Assembly: GCA_900540085.1 (NCBI GenBank)
Contig: UQEU01000011.1
Location: forward strand, 1-48,526
Length of the DNA stretch: 48,526 nucleotides
Direction: 5' to 3'
Origin: an uncultured Eubacteriales bacterium
Lineage (GTDB): Bacteria; Bacillota; Clostridia; Oscillospirales; Acutalibacteraceae
Part shown: positions 8,539-17,121 of the stretch, piece after piece
How positions within the stretch are numbered: position 1 is the first letter of the stretch
Layout: every line of letters starts with the position of its first letter
Program-made: the position numbers and the translations under genes
Notes under the pieces: generated by a model
What the model was told of the DNA's origin: nothing
Seen by the model: only the letters and a program-made list of their open reading frames with translations
Databases searched by the model: none

Positions 8539-9564
8539 TCAGCCGATTATATGTTTTTTGTTTTTTAAGTCAAAAATGAAAACAATGCAGCCGAAAATCA
8601 TTAAAAAACAAAATGCTGCGTTTACGGTAAACGGCTCGGCAGTTGTTTGAGAGATGTTTGAAAAAACGCTTTTGCAAACAGGAAAGGCGAGCAATAGGAG
8701 TTTGCAGACGAAAAACGATAAAAAGGCGTGAATAACTCTGAAAAGCAAAAATCTTGCATACTTCATTTTAAATTCGCAGATGATGGGATAAAGTTGAAGA
8801 TGAATACAAAAACCGCCGAATGCAAGGAAAAAAGCCATATATTCCAAGCGAATTTCTTTTAAACTGAACAATCCGTTTGTAATTTCAAGCAAAGGTAAAA
8901 TGTTTTTAGGAATGTCGAAAATGTTCATAAATGCAGAAAAAAGCATAATGAACGCCGTCATATTCAGTGTTGCAGAAACAGAATTTTTGCAGCCTGTTTG
9001 AATTGCGGTTGAAAAATCCGTATTGCAGACGGTATTCAAATTTTCAATTTTTTCTTTTTTGTAAAAAATGGCACGGAAAAGGCAAATCATTAAAGCTGAA
9101 ACAGTTGTTGAAAAAAACAAAATCCAGCCTGCTTTTGTGTTGTTTAAAAGACCTGTTCCGACAGCAGTTACTGTAAAAGCGATACCGCCGTTTACATTAA
9201 ATTCCATAATCCTGCGTGCTTGATTTTTTGAAATCGCTTTTTTGTCGAGAAGTTCTTTACAAAGCAAACAACCCGTAGGGTATCCGCCAATCAGACCGAA
9301 AATGATTGCACTTGCACAACTTGACGGCAGTTTAAAAATTTTTGTTGTAATTTTTGAAAACATTTTGGAAATCAAATTGTTGCAACTTGAGTTTGTAACG
9401 GCTGAAAAAATAATCATAACGGGTAAAAGGCTTGGTATTATTGAGTTTACGGCAAGATTAAAGCCCGATAAAGCACCTGCTTTTGCCTTGCTTGAAAACA
9501 GAATAAGCATTAAAACAAGAAAAAAACTTACAAAAAGCGTTAAAAAATCTTTTTTGTTTTTCAT
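8539..9564 (-). CDS. ylbJ: YlbJ-like sporulation membrane protein
   Basis: An integral membrane protein of about 341 residues with eight or more hydrophobic segments. It resembles the YlbJ/nucleoside-recognition (Gate) domain family, which is made in the mother cell during sporulation in Bacillus. The stretch IIFGLIGGYPTGCLLCKELLD is a recognisable signature. The first in-frame codons are GTG 9573, ATG 9570 and ATG 9564. I chose 9564 because AGGTG lies 6 nt upstream of it, whereas it abuts the others. It is divergent from yqfC with only about 40 nt between start codons, which supports a shared sporulation control region. Its exact role in spores is unknown. Confidence 0.8.
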   Translation of the reverse strand: MKNKKDFLTLFVSFFLVLMLILFSSKAKAGALSGFNLAVNSIIPSLLPVMIIFSAVTNSSCNNLISKMFSKITTKIFKLPSSCASAIIFGLIGGYPTGCLLCKELLDKKAISKNQARRIMEFNVNGGIAFTVTAVGTGLLNNTKAGWILFFSTTVSALMICLFRAIFYKKEKIENLNTVCNTDFSTAIQTGCKNSVSATLNMTAFIMLFSAFMNIFDIPKNILPLLEITNGLFSLKEIRLEYMAFFLAFGGFCIHLQLYPIICEFKMKYARFLLFRVIHAFLSFFVCKLLLLAFPVCKSVFSNISQTTAEPFTVNAAFCFLMIFGCIVFIFDLKNKKHIIG

Positions 9565-9605
9565 TTTCATCACCTATATAAGCATATAAATTAAAAGGTG
9601 ATTTT

Positions 9606-9890
9606 ATGAAAAGCAAAGCATTGAAAACTGAAACTTTGGCAAACAGTATGGAGTTGCCCGCCGAGTCTTTCAAAAAAGAAACGCATATTGAAGTTTGCGG
9701 AAGTTCAAAGTGCGTTGTAGAAGGACTTGAGTGTATAGAAAAATACACGCCCGACAGTATAAAAGTAAATTTAGGGAAAAAATCAATCACGATACACGGT
9801 TCAGACCTTGTCATTACCTCTTTTATAAGGGGTATGGCGATAATTGAAGGCATAATTGTTACAATAGATTTTTCAGGCGATGCAGTATGA
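9606..9890 (+). CDS. yqfC: YabP/YqfC family sporulation protein
   Basis: A 94-residue protein of the YabP/YqfC family, small soluble proteins with repeated short beta-strands (IEVCGSSKCVVEG, SIKVNLGKKSITIHG). In Bacillus, yqfC and yqfD are expressed under the mother-cell sigma factor SigE. AAAAGGTG lies 5 nt before the ATG. The stop codon overlaps the yqfD start by 4 nt, so the two are translated together, as in other spore formers. Confidence 0.88.
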   Translation: MKSKALKTETLANSMELPAESFKKETHIEVCGSSKCVVEGLECIEKYTPDSIKVNLGKKSITIHGSDLVITSFIRGMAIIEGIIVTIDFSGDAV

Positions 9891-11104
9891 TGATTAGATT
9901 AACCCGTTGGTTTATCGGGTATGTAGTTTTTCTTTTTTACGGTGGATTTAACGAGAAGTTTTTAAATTTTTGCCATAAAAACGGTGTTCCTATTTATGAT
10001 ATTTCGGCAACTGAAAACGGAATTGAAGCAAAAATAAATGCCGACAGTTATCTGATTTTGAAAAAAGCGGCAAAAGAATGCGGCGGAGAAATTAAGGTTT
10101 TAAAAAAGCGTGGCAGACCTTTTGTTTTTCGTTCTTTAAAAGGCAGATACGGTCTGTTGATTGGTGTTGTCATCAGCGTTTTTATGTTTTCTTTTGCAAC
10201 TTCTTTTATTTGGAATATAGAGATAAAAGGTTGTAAAACGATAAGTGAACAAAGCGTCATCGACTTTTTGGAAACGCAAAATGTCAGAGAGGGAATGTTC
10301 AAAAAGAATGTGGATAACTATAAAATCTCGACAAATGCTATGGCGAACTTTGACGACATTTCGTGGATACATATTAATGTTTCGGGAACGACTGCCGTTG
10401 TAGAAATTCACGAAAGAAAAAAAGAGCCGAAACTTCAAAATAAAGAAATATCAAATATCAGAGCAAAAAAAGGCGGAAAAATTGTAGATGTGCTTTGCAT
10501 AAGGGGCGAGCCTGTCGTGCAAAAAAACTTTGTTGTTACAAAGGGCGATTTGCTTATATCGGGTATCTATCCGACAGAAAACGACAAGAAAAACAATTTT
10601 GTTTCGGCAAACGGCGTTGTTACTGCTTTAGTAGATGAAAAACTCAGTCAAAATATTCAAAGAAAACAGGCAGAAAATAAACTCCTGAAAACAAAAAAAG
10701 AAAAATCGCTTTTGTTTTTCGGTTTGGAAATTCCTTTAAATTTCGTAAAAAAAGAGCCCAACAGTAAAGAGAGCGAGAAAACAGAAAAACTGAAATTGAA
10801 CAAAAAAGAACTTCCCATCGGTATCAAAACAAAAACAATAGAGGTCTATGAAAAAACAGAAAAAATTTTAACGGACGACGAACTTTATGAACTTGGAAAA
10901 GAAAAAGAAAAACAACTTGTAAAAGCACTTGAAAAACTCGGAGAAGTAAAATCTCAAAAAACAAATTTTCAATTAAACGAAAACGGCTTGACGGTAGAAA
11001 TAAAGGCAAAGGTCGTTGAAAATATAGCATACAGTGAAAAAATAAAAGCAAAACCAAGTGAAGACAAGAATGAAAGTAAAACAGACGACAGTGTGAAGAA
11101 GTAA
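9887..11104 (+). CDS. yqfD: sporulation protein YqfD
   Basis: YqfD is a membrane protein needed for normal sporulation in Bacillus; its biochemical activity is unknown. The 405-residue protein begins with a soluble part, has one clear membrane segment (about residues 90-110, GLLIGVVISVFMFSFATSF), then a POTRA-like outer part (IEIKGCKTISEQSVIDFL). A Lys/Glu-rich C-terminal region of about 130 residues ends in a charged, low-complexity tail. It starts within the yqfC stop (ATGATG). In many Firmicutes yqfD is followed by phoH and ybeY; here a terminator follows instead. Confidence 0.9.
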   Translation: MMIRLTRWFIGYVVFLFYGGFNEKFLNFCHKNGVPIYDISATENGIEAKINADSYLILKKAAKECGGEIKVLKKRGRPFVFRSLKGRYGLLIGVVISVFMFSFATSFIWNIEIKGCKTISEQSVIDFLETQNVREGMFKKNVDNYKISTNAMANFDDISWIHINVSGTTAVVEIHERKKEPKLQNKEISNIRAKKGGKIVDVLCIRGEPVVQKNFVVTKGDLLISGIYPTENDKKNNFVSANGVVTALVDEKLSQNIQRKQAENKLLKTKKEKSLLFFGLEIPLNFVKKEPNSKESEKTEKLKLNKKELPIGIKTKTIEVYEKTEKILTDDELYELGKEKEKQLVKALEKLGEVKSQKTNFQLNENGLTVEIKAKVVENIAYSEKIKAKPSEDKNESKTDDSVKK

Positions 11105-11122
11105 AATTATAAAAATAAAAAC

Positions 11123-11157
11123 AGCACACAATTCATTACTCTTTTGAATTGTGTGCT
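11123..11157. terminator. bidirectional terminator between yqfD and the XRE gene
   Basis: A perfect 12-bp stem, AGCACACAATTC / GAATTGTGTGCT, with an 11-nt loop lies between two convergent genes. It has T-rich DNA on the right and A-rich DNA on the left, so it can act in both directions. Its right arm overlaps the stop codon of the XRE-like gene. Confidence 0.85.
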
Positions 11158-11368
11158 ATTCTTTTTCAAATTTGATGATGTCGCTTATTTCACAATCAAG
11201 TGCATAACAGAGTGCGTCAAGAGTTTTTGTGCTGATTGCTTCTCCTTTTTTCATTCGGTGAAGCGTGTTTGCAGAAAAACCTTGCTTGAAAATTAAATTG
11301 TATTCGGTTATTCCTTTTTTCAACAGCGTTTCGTAAAACGGTTTGTAACTAATCAATAATATCACCAT
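11156..11368 (-). CDS. XRE-family helix-turn-helix regulator
   Basis: A 70-residue protein made up almost entirely of a Cro/CI-type helix-turn-helix: YNLIFKQGFSANTLHRMKKG (about 23-42), then STKTLDALCYALDCEISDII. Such small regulators are usually repressors that act as dimers. It faces the promoter at 11393-11421, whose spacer is a perfect inverted repeat, so it is the obvious candidate to control the 11503-13314 operon. Its own start lies inside a second inverted repeat (11356-11379). The ATG at 11368 has no clear Shine-Dalgarno site. A TTG at 11356 preceded by GGTGATATTA is a plausible alternative start. Confidence 0.85.
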   Translation of the reverse strand: MVILLISYKPFYETLLKKGITEYNLIFKQGFSANTLHRMKKGEAISTKTLDALCYALDCEISDIIKFEKE

Positions 11369-11379
11369 TTAGATATTAT
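11356..11379. promoter_or_regulatory. inverted repeat over the start of the XRE gene
   Basis: ATAATATC and GATATTAT form a perfect 8-bp inverted repeat with 8 bp between them. It spans the translation start of the XRE gene. It could be an autoregulatory operator, although its sequence differs from the repeat at 11398-11419. Confidence 0.4.
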
Positions 11380-11392
11380 CATACTTAATCTC

Positions 11393-11421
11393 TTGACTAT
11401 ACTCAAAATATTGAGTATAAT
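11393..11421 (+). promoter_or_regulatory. sigma-A promoter of the TM2/SHOCT operon
   Basis: TTGACT (11393-11398) and TATAAT (11416-11421) are separated by 17 bp, a near-consensus promoter. It should be strong unless repressed. Transcription would start near 11428. Confidence 0.85.
11398..11419. promoter_or_regulatory. operator-like inverted repeat between -35 and -10
   Basis: TATACTCAA-AATA-TTGAGTATA is a perfect 9-bp inverted repeat. It fills the spacer of the promoter at 11393-11421 and reaches into both hexamers. A protein bound here would block RNA polymerase. The divergent XRE gene starting about 30 bp away is the likely binder; this is inferred from position. Confidence 0.75.
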
Positions 11422-11502
11422 TAAACTACTTAAGTTAATTGTCGAAAGGAGGCATAATTAATTTTTTAATCAAAAAACTTTGAAAGGATGAGTTTATTAA
11501 TT

Positions 11503-12042
11503 ATGAAAAAAAGTTTGAAAAATATGAGTATAAAGCAAAAAATATATTTTTTGTCAATTTCTATATTGCTTTTATTAGCAATTATTTTTGTTACTGCATT
11601 TGGAATTTTAGAAATAAATGTTAATCAAAAAATAAAAGAGGTGGCAAATATGATTGGGAACACTACTTTTATTTCAGAAGATTATTATGAAGATTATTAT
11701 TATGAACGATATGACAAAATTGTAATGGAACTTTCTGCTGATGAAGACGGTAATGTTTCTGTTGTGCAAAAGAAGTATCACGATTTTAGAACTAAACCTG
11801 CAGAATCTTATAAAATTTCTGCGAGAGTAAGATTTATCAAAAGTGAAAATGTTTTTGACAATAAACTTGACTATTTATTCTATATTAGTGAAGTTAACGG
11901 AGATGATGAATTAACTATTGATATTAAAAACGGAGAGATAAATAGAATATATAAAACTTATTTCAATTCAGATTTCAATTCAGATATTTTAAAAAAGGAA
12001 GAATACAATTATTATCCTCAAACAGATAAAAATCAGGCTTAA
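11503..12042 (+). CDS. hypothetical membrane-anchored protein
   Basis: Not recognised. The 179-residue protein has one N-terminal membrane segment (about residues 14-40, FLSISILLLLAIIFVTAFGI), then an outer part rich in Asp, Glu and Tyr, including a DYYEDYYYERYD run. It is first in an operon with two further membrane proteins and sits behind the operator-controlled promoter. The start is uncertain. An ATG at 11488 directly abuts GAAAGG, while the ATG at 11503 is 15 nt from it. A strong AAAGGAGG further upstream (about 11444) has no start codon near it. Confidence 0.6.
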   Translation: MKKSLKNMSIKQKIYFLSISILLLLAIIFVTAFGILEINVNQKIKEVANMIGNTTFISEDYYEDYYYERYDKIVMELSADEDGNVSVVQKKYHDFRTKPAESYKISARVRFIKSENVFDNKLDYLFYISEVNGDDELTIDIKNGEINRIYKTYFNSDFNSDILKKEEYNYYPQTDKNQA

Positions 12043-12062
12043 AATGAAAGGAATTTAAAACT

Positions 12063-12563
12063 ATGACTCAACAGGAAATACAGTATTTTTTATCAAACAA
12101 CCAAAAATATTTCAACGCAAATCAAATACCTCAAATTGTGAATATGCTTTCAGATTCTCAAATCAACAACGATATCGTGCTTGTAACTTCTGCCGAATAC
12201 AAGGACCCCACGCTTGTTTTGATTATGGCTATACTTTTCGGCGGATTGGCAGTTGACAGATTTATTTTAGGAGACAATGTAAACGGTGTGTTTAAAGTTC
12301 TTACATTTGGCGGACTCGGTATTTGGTCGCTCATAGATTGTGTTACTGCGTTTGACAGAGCAAAGAAAAAGAATTTTGAAATATTCATGGAAAAGTTTCA
12401 ATTACAAACCAATATGGATAGTTATGCTAATCAGCAAACTAACAATCCAAAGTTAAATACATCGGAGTATATATTGAAATACAAGCAATTATTAGACGCT
12501 GGTGTAATAACTGAAGATGAATACGAACAAAAAAAGAAAGAATTGTTGGAGAAAGGACAGTAA
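12063..12563 (+). CDS. TM2 domain protein with SHOCT-like tail
   Basis: A 166-residue membrane protein. A TM2 domain (about residues 47-97) has two membrane segments with the family pattern GGLAVDRFILGD followed by GGLGIWSLIDCVT. The C-terminus (about 133-165) is a short SHOCT-type module, YKQLLDAGVITEDEYEQKKK, a helix-turn-helix segment usually found at protein ends and thought to mediate contacts. AAAGGAA lies 10 nt before the ATG. It lies between a hypothetical anchored protein and another SHOCT-tailed membrane protein. Function unknown. Confidence 0.8.
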   Translation: MTQQEIQYFLSNNQKYFNANQIPQIVNMLSDSQINNDIVLVTSAEYKDPTLVLIMAILFGGLAVDRFILGDNVNGVFKVLTFGGLGIWSLIDCVTAFDRAKKKNFEIFMEKFQLQTNMDSYANQQTNNPKLNTSEYILKYKQLLDAGVITEDEYEQKKKELLEKGQ

Positions 12564-12564
12564 A

Positions 12565-13314
12565 ATGATAAATAATAAAAAGATTAGTCAATATATGAAT
12601 TTTATATTGAATATTTTGGCAATAATTTCTTTATTGAATTTATTAAGTTTTGTTATAACATCTACACTCGAAGATTCATTATTGATGAGCCGAAATTTAT
12701 TTAGAATAGTATTTTATATTTTTTCAATGTTTATTATGTTTTTTCATTCATTCAATGCTTTTAATGTTAAATATAAGTTTAGAAAAAGTATTTTAATTCC
12801 GATATTTTTTATAAGTGCACCGACTATTTTTAATTTCTTTATTGCAATAAAAAACAATTTAAGCAATGATATGGTATTTTTGTTCTCTGTAGTGACAAGC
12901 CTAATATTGCTTTTGCAATTTATATTATTGACGGTTTACAATTTGACAAAAGCATTAAAGGAAAACAATGGCGTGAGAATTTTGCTTTTAATACTGACGA
13001 TATTAAGTGCTCTTATTTTGCTTACTATGGTATTAGTATGTATCACACAGTCAATGTACGACATAGTTTTTTGTTTTGCAATTTATTTTGTATCTTTGAT
13101 ATTTATAGCCATAAATATTTCAGAAACGATAAATAAAGCCAAAAAACCTGCATATTATCAAATGCCGTATGCAAATATCAATGCAAATCCTAAACAAGAA
13201 CCTGAAGACAATGCAAAGAAAATCGAAAAATTGGTAACTTACAAAAAACTTCTTGATGACAATGCAATCACACAGGAAGAGTTCGACAAAATCAAAAAAG
13301 ATTTGTTGAAATAA
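12565..13314 (+). CDS. polytopic membrane protein with SHOCT-like tail
   Basis: A 249-residue protein with about six hydrophobic segments between residues 10 and 190, then a linker and a SHOCT-like C-terminus (YKKLLDDNAITQEEFDKIKK). This tail closely matches that of the preceding TM2 protein, which suggests the two share a partner or assemble together. The start is the ATG at 12565, just past the previous stop and behind GAAAGGAC; an upstream in-frame ATG at 12517 lies inside the preceding gene. The membrane part is not recognised. Confidence 0.7.
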   Translation: MINNKKISQYMNFILNILAIISLLNLLSFVITSTLEDSLLMSRNLFRIVFYIFSMFIMFFHSFNAFNVKYKFRKSILIPIFFISAPTIFNFFIAIKNNLSNDMVFLFSVVTSLILLLQFILLTVYNLTKALKENNGVRILLLILTILSALILLTMVLVCITQSMYDIVFCFAIYFVSLIFIAINISETINKAKKPAYYQMPYANINANPKQEPEDNAKKIEKLVTYKKLLDDNAITQEEFDKIKKDLLK

Positions 13315-13335
13315 ACAGAATATACAAACAAAAAA

Positions 13336-13356
13336 GCCTCTCTGTAACAGAGAGGC
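13336..13356. terminator. bidirectional terminator
   Basis: GCCTCTCTG-TAA-CAGAGAGGC is a perfect 9-bp stem with A-run and T-run flanks on both sides. It sits between two convergent genes, the SHOCT operon and the HD phosphohydrolase gene, and should end transcripts from either side. Confidence 0.95.
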
Positions 13357-13363
13357 TTTTTTG

Positions 13364-13951
13364 TTAAGATTTCGTATGTTCGTCGAGCGTCAGTTCAAAT
13401 GACGGTAAAAAGTTTTCCGTGAAATATTCAACTTCGGGCAAGTCTATTTCATCTATCAGTTTTCGCTGGGAAGCAAGTGCTTTTTCAAACTCTTTGTTTC
13501 CTGCCCGTGTTTCTTCAATACATTTTATCAATGCACTGAGTTTATCCGCCGCTTTTACAAGTTTCCACAGTTCAAGGTCGCCTTCTTGCTTTGAAAAGAA
13601 TGGCTCATAGTCCTCTTTAAATTCCTGCGGAAGCATATCCAAAAGTCTTTCAGACGCAGTTTTTTCAATATTTTTGTACGCCGTTTTAATATCATCATTA
13701 AAATATTTTACAGGCGTAGGCATATCGCCCGTAATAACTTCGGTAGCGTCGTGATAAAGTGCCAGCAAGCAAATTCGCTCGGCGTTATATTTTTTGCCGA
13801 ATTTTTTATTTCCGATTAAGGAAAGTGCATGTGAAATGACTGCAACCTGATGGCTGTGTTCACAGATATTTTCCGTATCTGCGTTTCGCATCAAAGCCCA
13901 ACGGTCAATATACTTCATTCGGTTAATCATTGCGAAAAAATTGTAAGACAA
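13364..13951 (-). CDS. YfbR-like HD-domain 5'-nucleotidase
   Basis: A 195-residue HD-domain hydrolase resembling YfbR, a metal-dependent 5'-deoxynucleotidase. HD-family metal ligands are visible: H33/H35 region (CEHSHQVAVISH), then the HD pair in ALYHDATEVITGDMPTPVKY near residue 70, and a later conserved AADKLSALIKC near 134. The start is TTG at 13951, 5 nt after AGAGGG; no ATG upstream fits. It lies 15 nt after aspS, so it is probably the last gene of the hisS-aspS transcript. A link to nucleotide clean-up is inferred. Confidence 0.8.
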   Translation of the reverse strand: MSYNFFAMINRMKYIDRWALMRNADTENICEHSHQVAVISHALSLIGNKKFGKKYNAERICLLALYHDATEVITGDMPTPVKYFNDDIKTAYKNIEKTASERLLDMLPQEFKEDYEPFFSKQEGDLELWKLVKAADKLSALIKCIEETRAGNKEFEKALASQRKLIDEIDLPEVEYFTENFLPSFELTLDEHTKS

Positions 13952-13966
13952 GGTTACCCTCTTTTC

Positions 13967-15754
13967 TCATTCTTCATTTTTACTGAGTAAATCAATTCCG
14001 AGTTCGTCAAGTTGGATTTTGTCAATTTCTGACGGACAACTGCTCATAAGTTCGCTTGCATTTTGAACTTTCGGGAAAGCAGTAACATCACGCAGACTGT
14101 CTGCACCGCAGATAAGCATTGCAAGACGGTCAAGACCGATACCCATACCACCGTGCGGAGGGGAAGCGTAGTGGTATGCTTCTACAAGGAAGCCGAATTT
14201 TGCGTCTATTTCTTCCTGTGACATACCTAAAAGTTCAAACATTTTTGTCTGAAGTTCACAGTCTGTGATACGCATTGAGCCCGATGAAAGTTCCGTTCCG
14301 TTAAGAACAAGGTCGAAAGCCTGTGCTCTGACTTTTGCTTTGTCAGTGTCAAGATACTCTATACATTCTTCAAGTGGCATAGTAAATGGGTGGTGCATTG
14401 CAATCCACTCTCCGCTTTCTTCATCATACTCAAAGAAAGGCATTTCAGTAATCCACAAATAGTTCCATTTGTTTTCGGGGATAATGTCAAGTTCTTTTGC
14501 TGCGATAAGACGGAGTGAGCCGAGAATTGAAAGTGCCTTGCTTGTTTTATCGGAAACAATGAAAACACAGTCGCCTTTTTCAACATTTAATTGCTGAATA
14601 AGTGTTTCAAGCTGACTTTCCTGCAAGAACTTTGCAAATGAGCAGTTTGGTTTTTCATCTACCCAGCGAATATATGCCAAGCCTTTTGCACCTATACCTT
14701 TTGCGTGTTCTGTGAGTTTGTCGATTTTCTTTCTTGTATATACGCTTGCAGAGTTTTTGGCAACTATTGCTTTAACGCTTCCGCCGTCATTGATTGCGTT
14801 TTGAAAAACAACAAAGTCAGTAGTTTTTGCCCACTCAGTAATATCTTCAATGAGCATATCAAATCTTGTATCGGGCTTGTCCGAGCCGTACTTTTCCATT
14901 GCTGTTGCAAATGTCATTCTCGGCAAAGGAGCGTCAATGTCAACATCTATTGTTTCTTTCATCAATTTTTTGATGAAGCCTTCTGCCATATCCATAATAT
15001 CGTCTGTATCAACAAAAGACATTTCAAGGTCGATTTGAGTGAATTCGGGTTGACGGTCTGCTCTCAAGTCTTCATCTCTGAAACAACGGGCAAGCTGAAT
15101 ATATCTGTCAAAGCCTGCAACCATACAAAGTTGCTTGTAAATTTGCGGACTTTGAGGCAAAGCGTAAAATTTGCCGTTGTGAACTCTTGACGGCACAACA
15201 TAGTCTCTTGCACCTTCAGGAGTTGATTTGATGAGCATTGGTGTTTCTATCTCTATAAAATCATTTGCGTAAAAATATTCTCTTGCAATTTGAGCAATTT
15301 TATGACGCATTAAAATATTTTGAGTGAGTTTTTGATTGCGAAGATTTAAGTATCTGTATTTCAAAGTAGTTTCATCGCCTACTTTTTCCGAGTTCGTAAT
15401 TTCAAAAGGCGGTGTTTGAGCCTTGCTGATAATTCTGAATTCAGTAACGGCAACTTCTATTTCGCCTGTCGGAATATCTTTGTTTTTGCTTTCTCTTTCA
15501 CGCACTTCGCCGACTGCGGCAACGACAAATTCACTTCTTACACTTTGTGCCTTTTTGAAAACTTCTTTGTCTGTTGCATCTGTAAAAGAAAGTTGAACTA
15601 TACCTGTTCTGTCACGCAAGTCGATGAAAATGAGGTTGCCGAGGTCTCTTTGTCTTTGAGCCCAACCGAAAAGTGTAACTGTTTTACCTGCGTCGGAAAG
15701 TCGCAACTCTCCACAGTAATTTGTTCTTTTAAGCCCTTTTATAGTTTCTTTCAT
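13967..15754 (-). CDS. aspS: aspartyl-tRNA synthetase
   Basis: Attaches aspartate to tRNA-Asp in the cytoplasm. The 595-residue length is normal for the bacterial class IIb enzyme. An N-terminal OB-fold anticodon-binding domain (about 1-110) contains GWAQRQRDLGNLIFIDLRDR. The catalytic core follows, with motif 2 (ARCFRDEDLRADRQPEFTQ near residue 216) and a GAD insertion domain. Motif 3 (GMGIGLDRLAMLI) lies near residue 540. The start overlaps the hisS stop by 4 nt, so the two are translationally coupled. Whether it also charges tRNA-Asn cannot be told. Confidence 0.97.
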   Translation of the reverse strand: MKETIKGLKRTNYCGELRLSDAGKTVTLFGWAQRQRDLGNLIFIDLRDRTGIVQLSFTDATDKEVFKKAQSVRSEFVVAAVGEVRERESKNKDIPTGEIEVAVTEFRIISKAQTPPFEITNSEKVGDETTLKYRYLNLRNQKLTQNILMRHKIAQIAREYFYANDFIEIETPMLIKSTPEGARDYVVPSRVHNGKFYALPQSPQIYKQLCMVAGFDRYIQLARCFRDEDLRADRQPEFTQIDLEMSFVDTDDIMDMAEGFIKKLMKETIDVDIDAPLPRMTFATAMEKYGSDKPDTRFDMLIEDITEWAKTTDFVVFQNAINDGGSVKAIVAKNSASVYTRKKIDKLTEHAKGIGAKGLAYIRWVDEKPNCSFAKFLQESQLETLIQQLNVEKGDCVFIVSDKTSKALSILGSLRLIAAKELDIIPENKWNYLWITEMPFFEYDEESGEWIAMHHPFTMPLEECIEYLDTDKAKVRAQAFDLVLNGTELSSGSMRITDCELQTKMFELLGMSQEEIDAKFGFLVEAYHYASPPHGGMGIGLDRLAMLICGADSLRDVTAFPKVQNASELMSSCPSEIDKIQLDELGIDLLSKNEE

Positions 15755-17097
15755 TCTTTATTCTCCAATCCGAAAAGTGATGCAAAGTCGAGTTCTTCTC
15801 CGCCGATTTCAATATTTTTCAATTCTTCCGAAAGTGAAAAATTATAAAATCCCGAAACGAAAGTTTCAAGCGATATGTCTTGCGATTCGCCGTTTTGCAT
15901 ATTTTTCAAAGATACAATTTTGTTTTCAATTTCATTGTCGCCAAGCACAATGTTGAATTTGGCACCGAGTTTGTCAGCATATTTCATCTGTGCTCTCAAA
16001 GAACGGCCGTTTAAATCATAGACAACGCTGAATCCTTCGTCACGCATATCTTTTGCAATTTCTATTGCTTTGAGTTGTGCTTTTTCTCCCATTGTTACTA
16101 TGAAAAGGTCGGGTACTTCTGCTTCGGGAAAATCGCAGTTTTCACTTTCCATAAGAAGCATAAGTCTTTCTATACCGAGTGCAAAGCCAAGACTCGGTGT
16201 ATGAGCGCCGCCGAGTTCATCTATAAGTCCGTCGTATCTTCCGCCGCCGCAAACAGTACCTTGAGCGCCGATTGAGTTCGATACAAACTCAAATACGGTT
16301 TTTGTGTAATAGTCAAGGCCTCGAACGATTTTTGTATTTACTTCAAAATCTATGTTTTGAGCATTCAAAAACTTTTTAACAAGTTCAAAGTGTTCTTTAC
16401 ATTCATCGCAAAGATAGTCAATCATTACGGGTGCGTCTTTTGCAATATCGGCACAAACAGGACTTTTACAGTCGAGAATACGCATCGGATTTTTGTCAAG
16501 TCTGCCTTTGCAGGTGTCGCAAAGTTCTTCTTTTCTGTCCGTAAAATATTTTTTTAGTGCTTCGTGGTACTTTGCACGGCATTTAGGACAGCCGATTGAG
16601 TTGATTTGCAAACTTAAATCTTTAATTCCCAATGATTTGAAAATAGAGTCTGCAAGTGCTATAAGTTCAGCGTCAGCCATAGGACTTTGAGTGCCGAAAC
16701 ACTCTACACCGAACTGGTGAAATTCACGAAGTCTGCCTGCCTGCGGTTTTTCGTATCTGTAACAAGAAATGCAGTAGCAAACTTTTTGCGGCAATGCCTC
16801 GTTTGCAAGACCGTTTTCAAGAAATGCTCTTGCAGCGCCTGCCGTACCTTCGGGACGCAAAGTTATAGACCTGCCACCCTTATCGTCAAATGTGTACATC
16901 TCTTTTTGTACAACATCGGTAGTATCTCCGACTCCACGCTCAAAAAGTTCTGTATGTTCAAAAACAGGAGTTCTGATTTCTTTAAAACCGAAGTTTCCTG
17001 CAATTTCTATCATTTTAGACTCTACATATTGATATTTATGTACTTGAGAAGGCAAAACATCTTTTGTGCCTTTAATAGCTTTTGTTATAAGTGCCAT
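15751..17097 (-). CDS. hisS: histidyl-tRNA synthetase
   Basis: Attaches histidine to tRNA-His. It is 448 residues, slightly longer than the usual bacterial enzyme of about 420-430. Class II motifs are present: motif 2 (CYCISCYRYEKPQAGRLREFHQ near residue 106, which includes the catalytic Arg region), the HisA box LDYYTKTVFEF near 260, and motif 3 (SLGFALGIERLMLL near 305). A C-terminal anticodon-binding domain follows (about 330-420). CysX2Cys-type pairs near residues 165-215 (CPKC, CDTC, CDEC) suggest a zinc-binding insertion. The hisS-aspS order is common in Firmicutes. Confidence 0.97.
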   Translation of the reverse strand: MALITKAIKGTKDVLPSQVHKYQYVESKMIEIAGNFGFKEIRTPVFEHTELFERGVGDTTDVVQKEMYTFDDKGGRSITLRPEGTAGAARAFLENGLANEALPQKVCYCISCYRYEKPQAGRLREFHQFGVECFGTQSPMADAELIALADSIFKSLGIKDLSLQINSIGCPKCRAKYHEALKKYFTDRKEELCDTCKGRLDKNPMRILDCKSPVCADIAKDAPVMIDYLCDECKEHFELVKKFLNAQNIDFEVNTKIVRGLDYYTKTVFEFVSNSIGAQGTVCGGGRYDGLIDELGGAHTPSLGFALGIERLMLLMESENCDFPEAEVPDLFIVTMGEKAQLKAIEIAKDMRDEGFSVVYDLNGRSLRAQMKYADKLGAKFNIVLGDNEIENKIVSLKNMQNGESQDISLETFVSGFYNFSLSEELKNIEIGGEELDFASLFGLENKE

Positions 17098-17121
17098 AAA
17101 AACTCTCCAATCAAAAAACTA

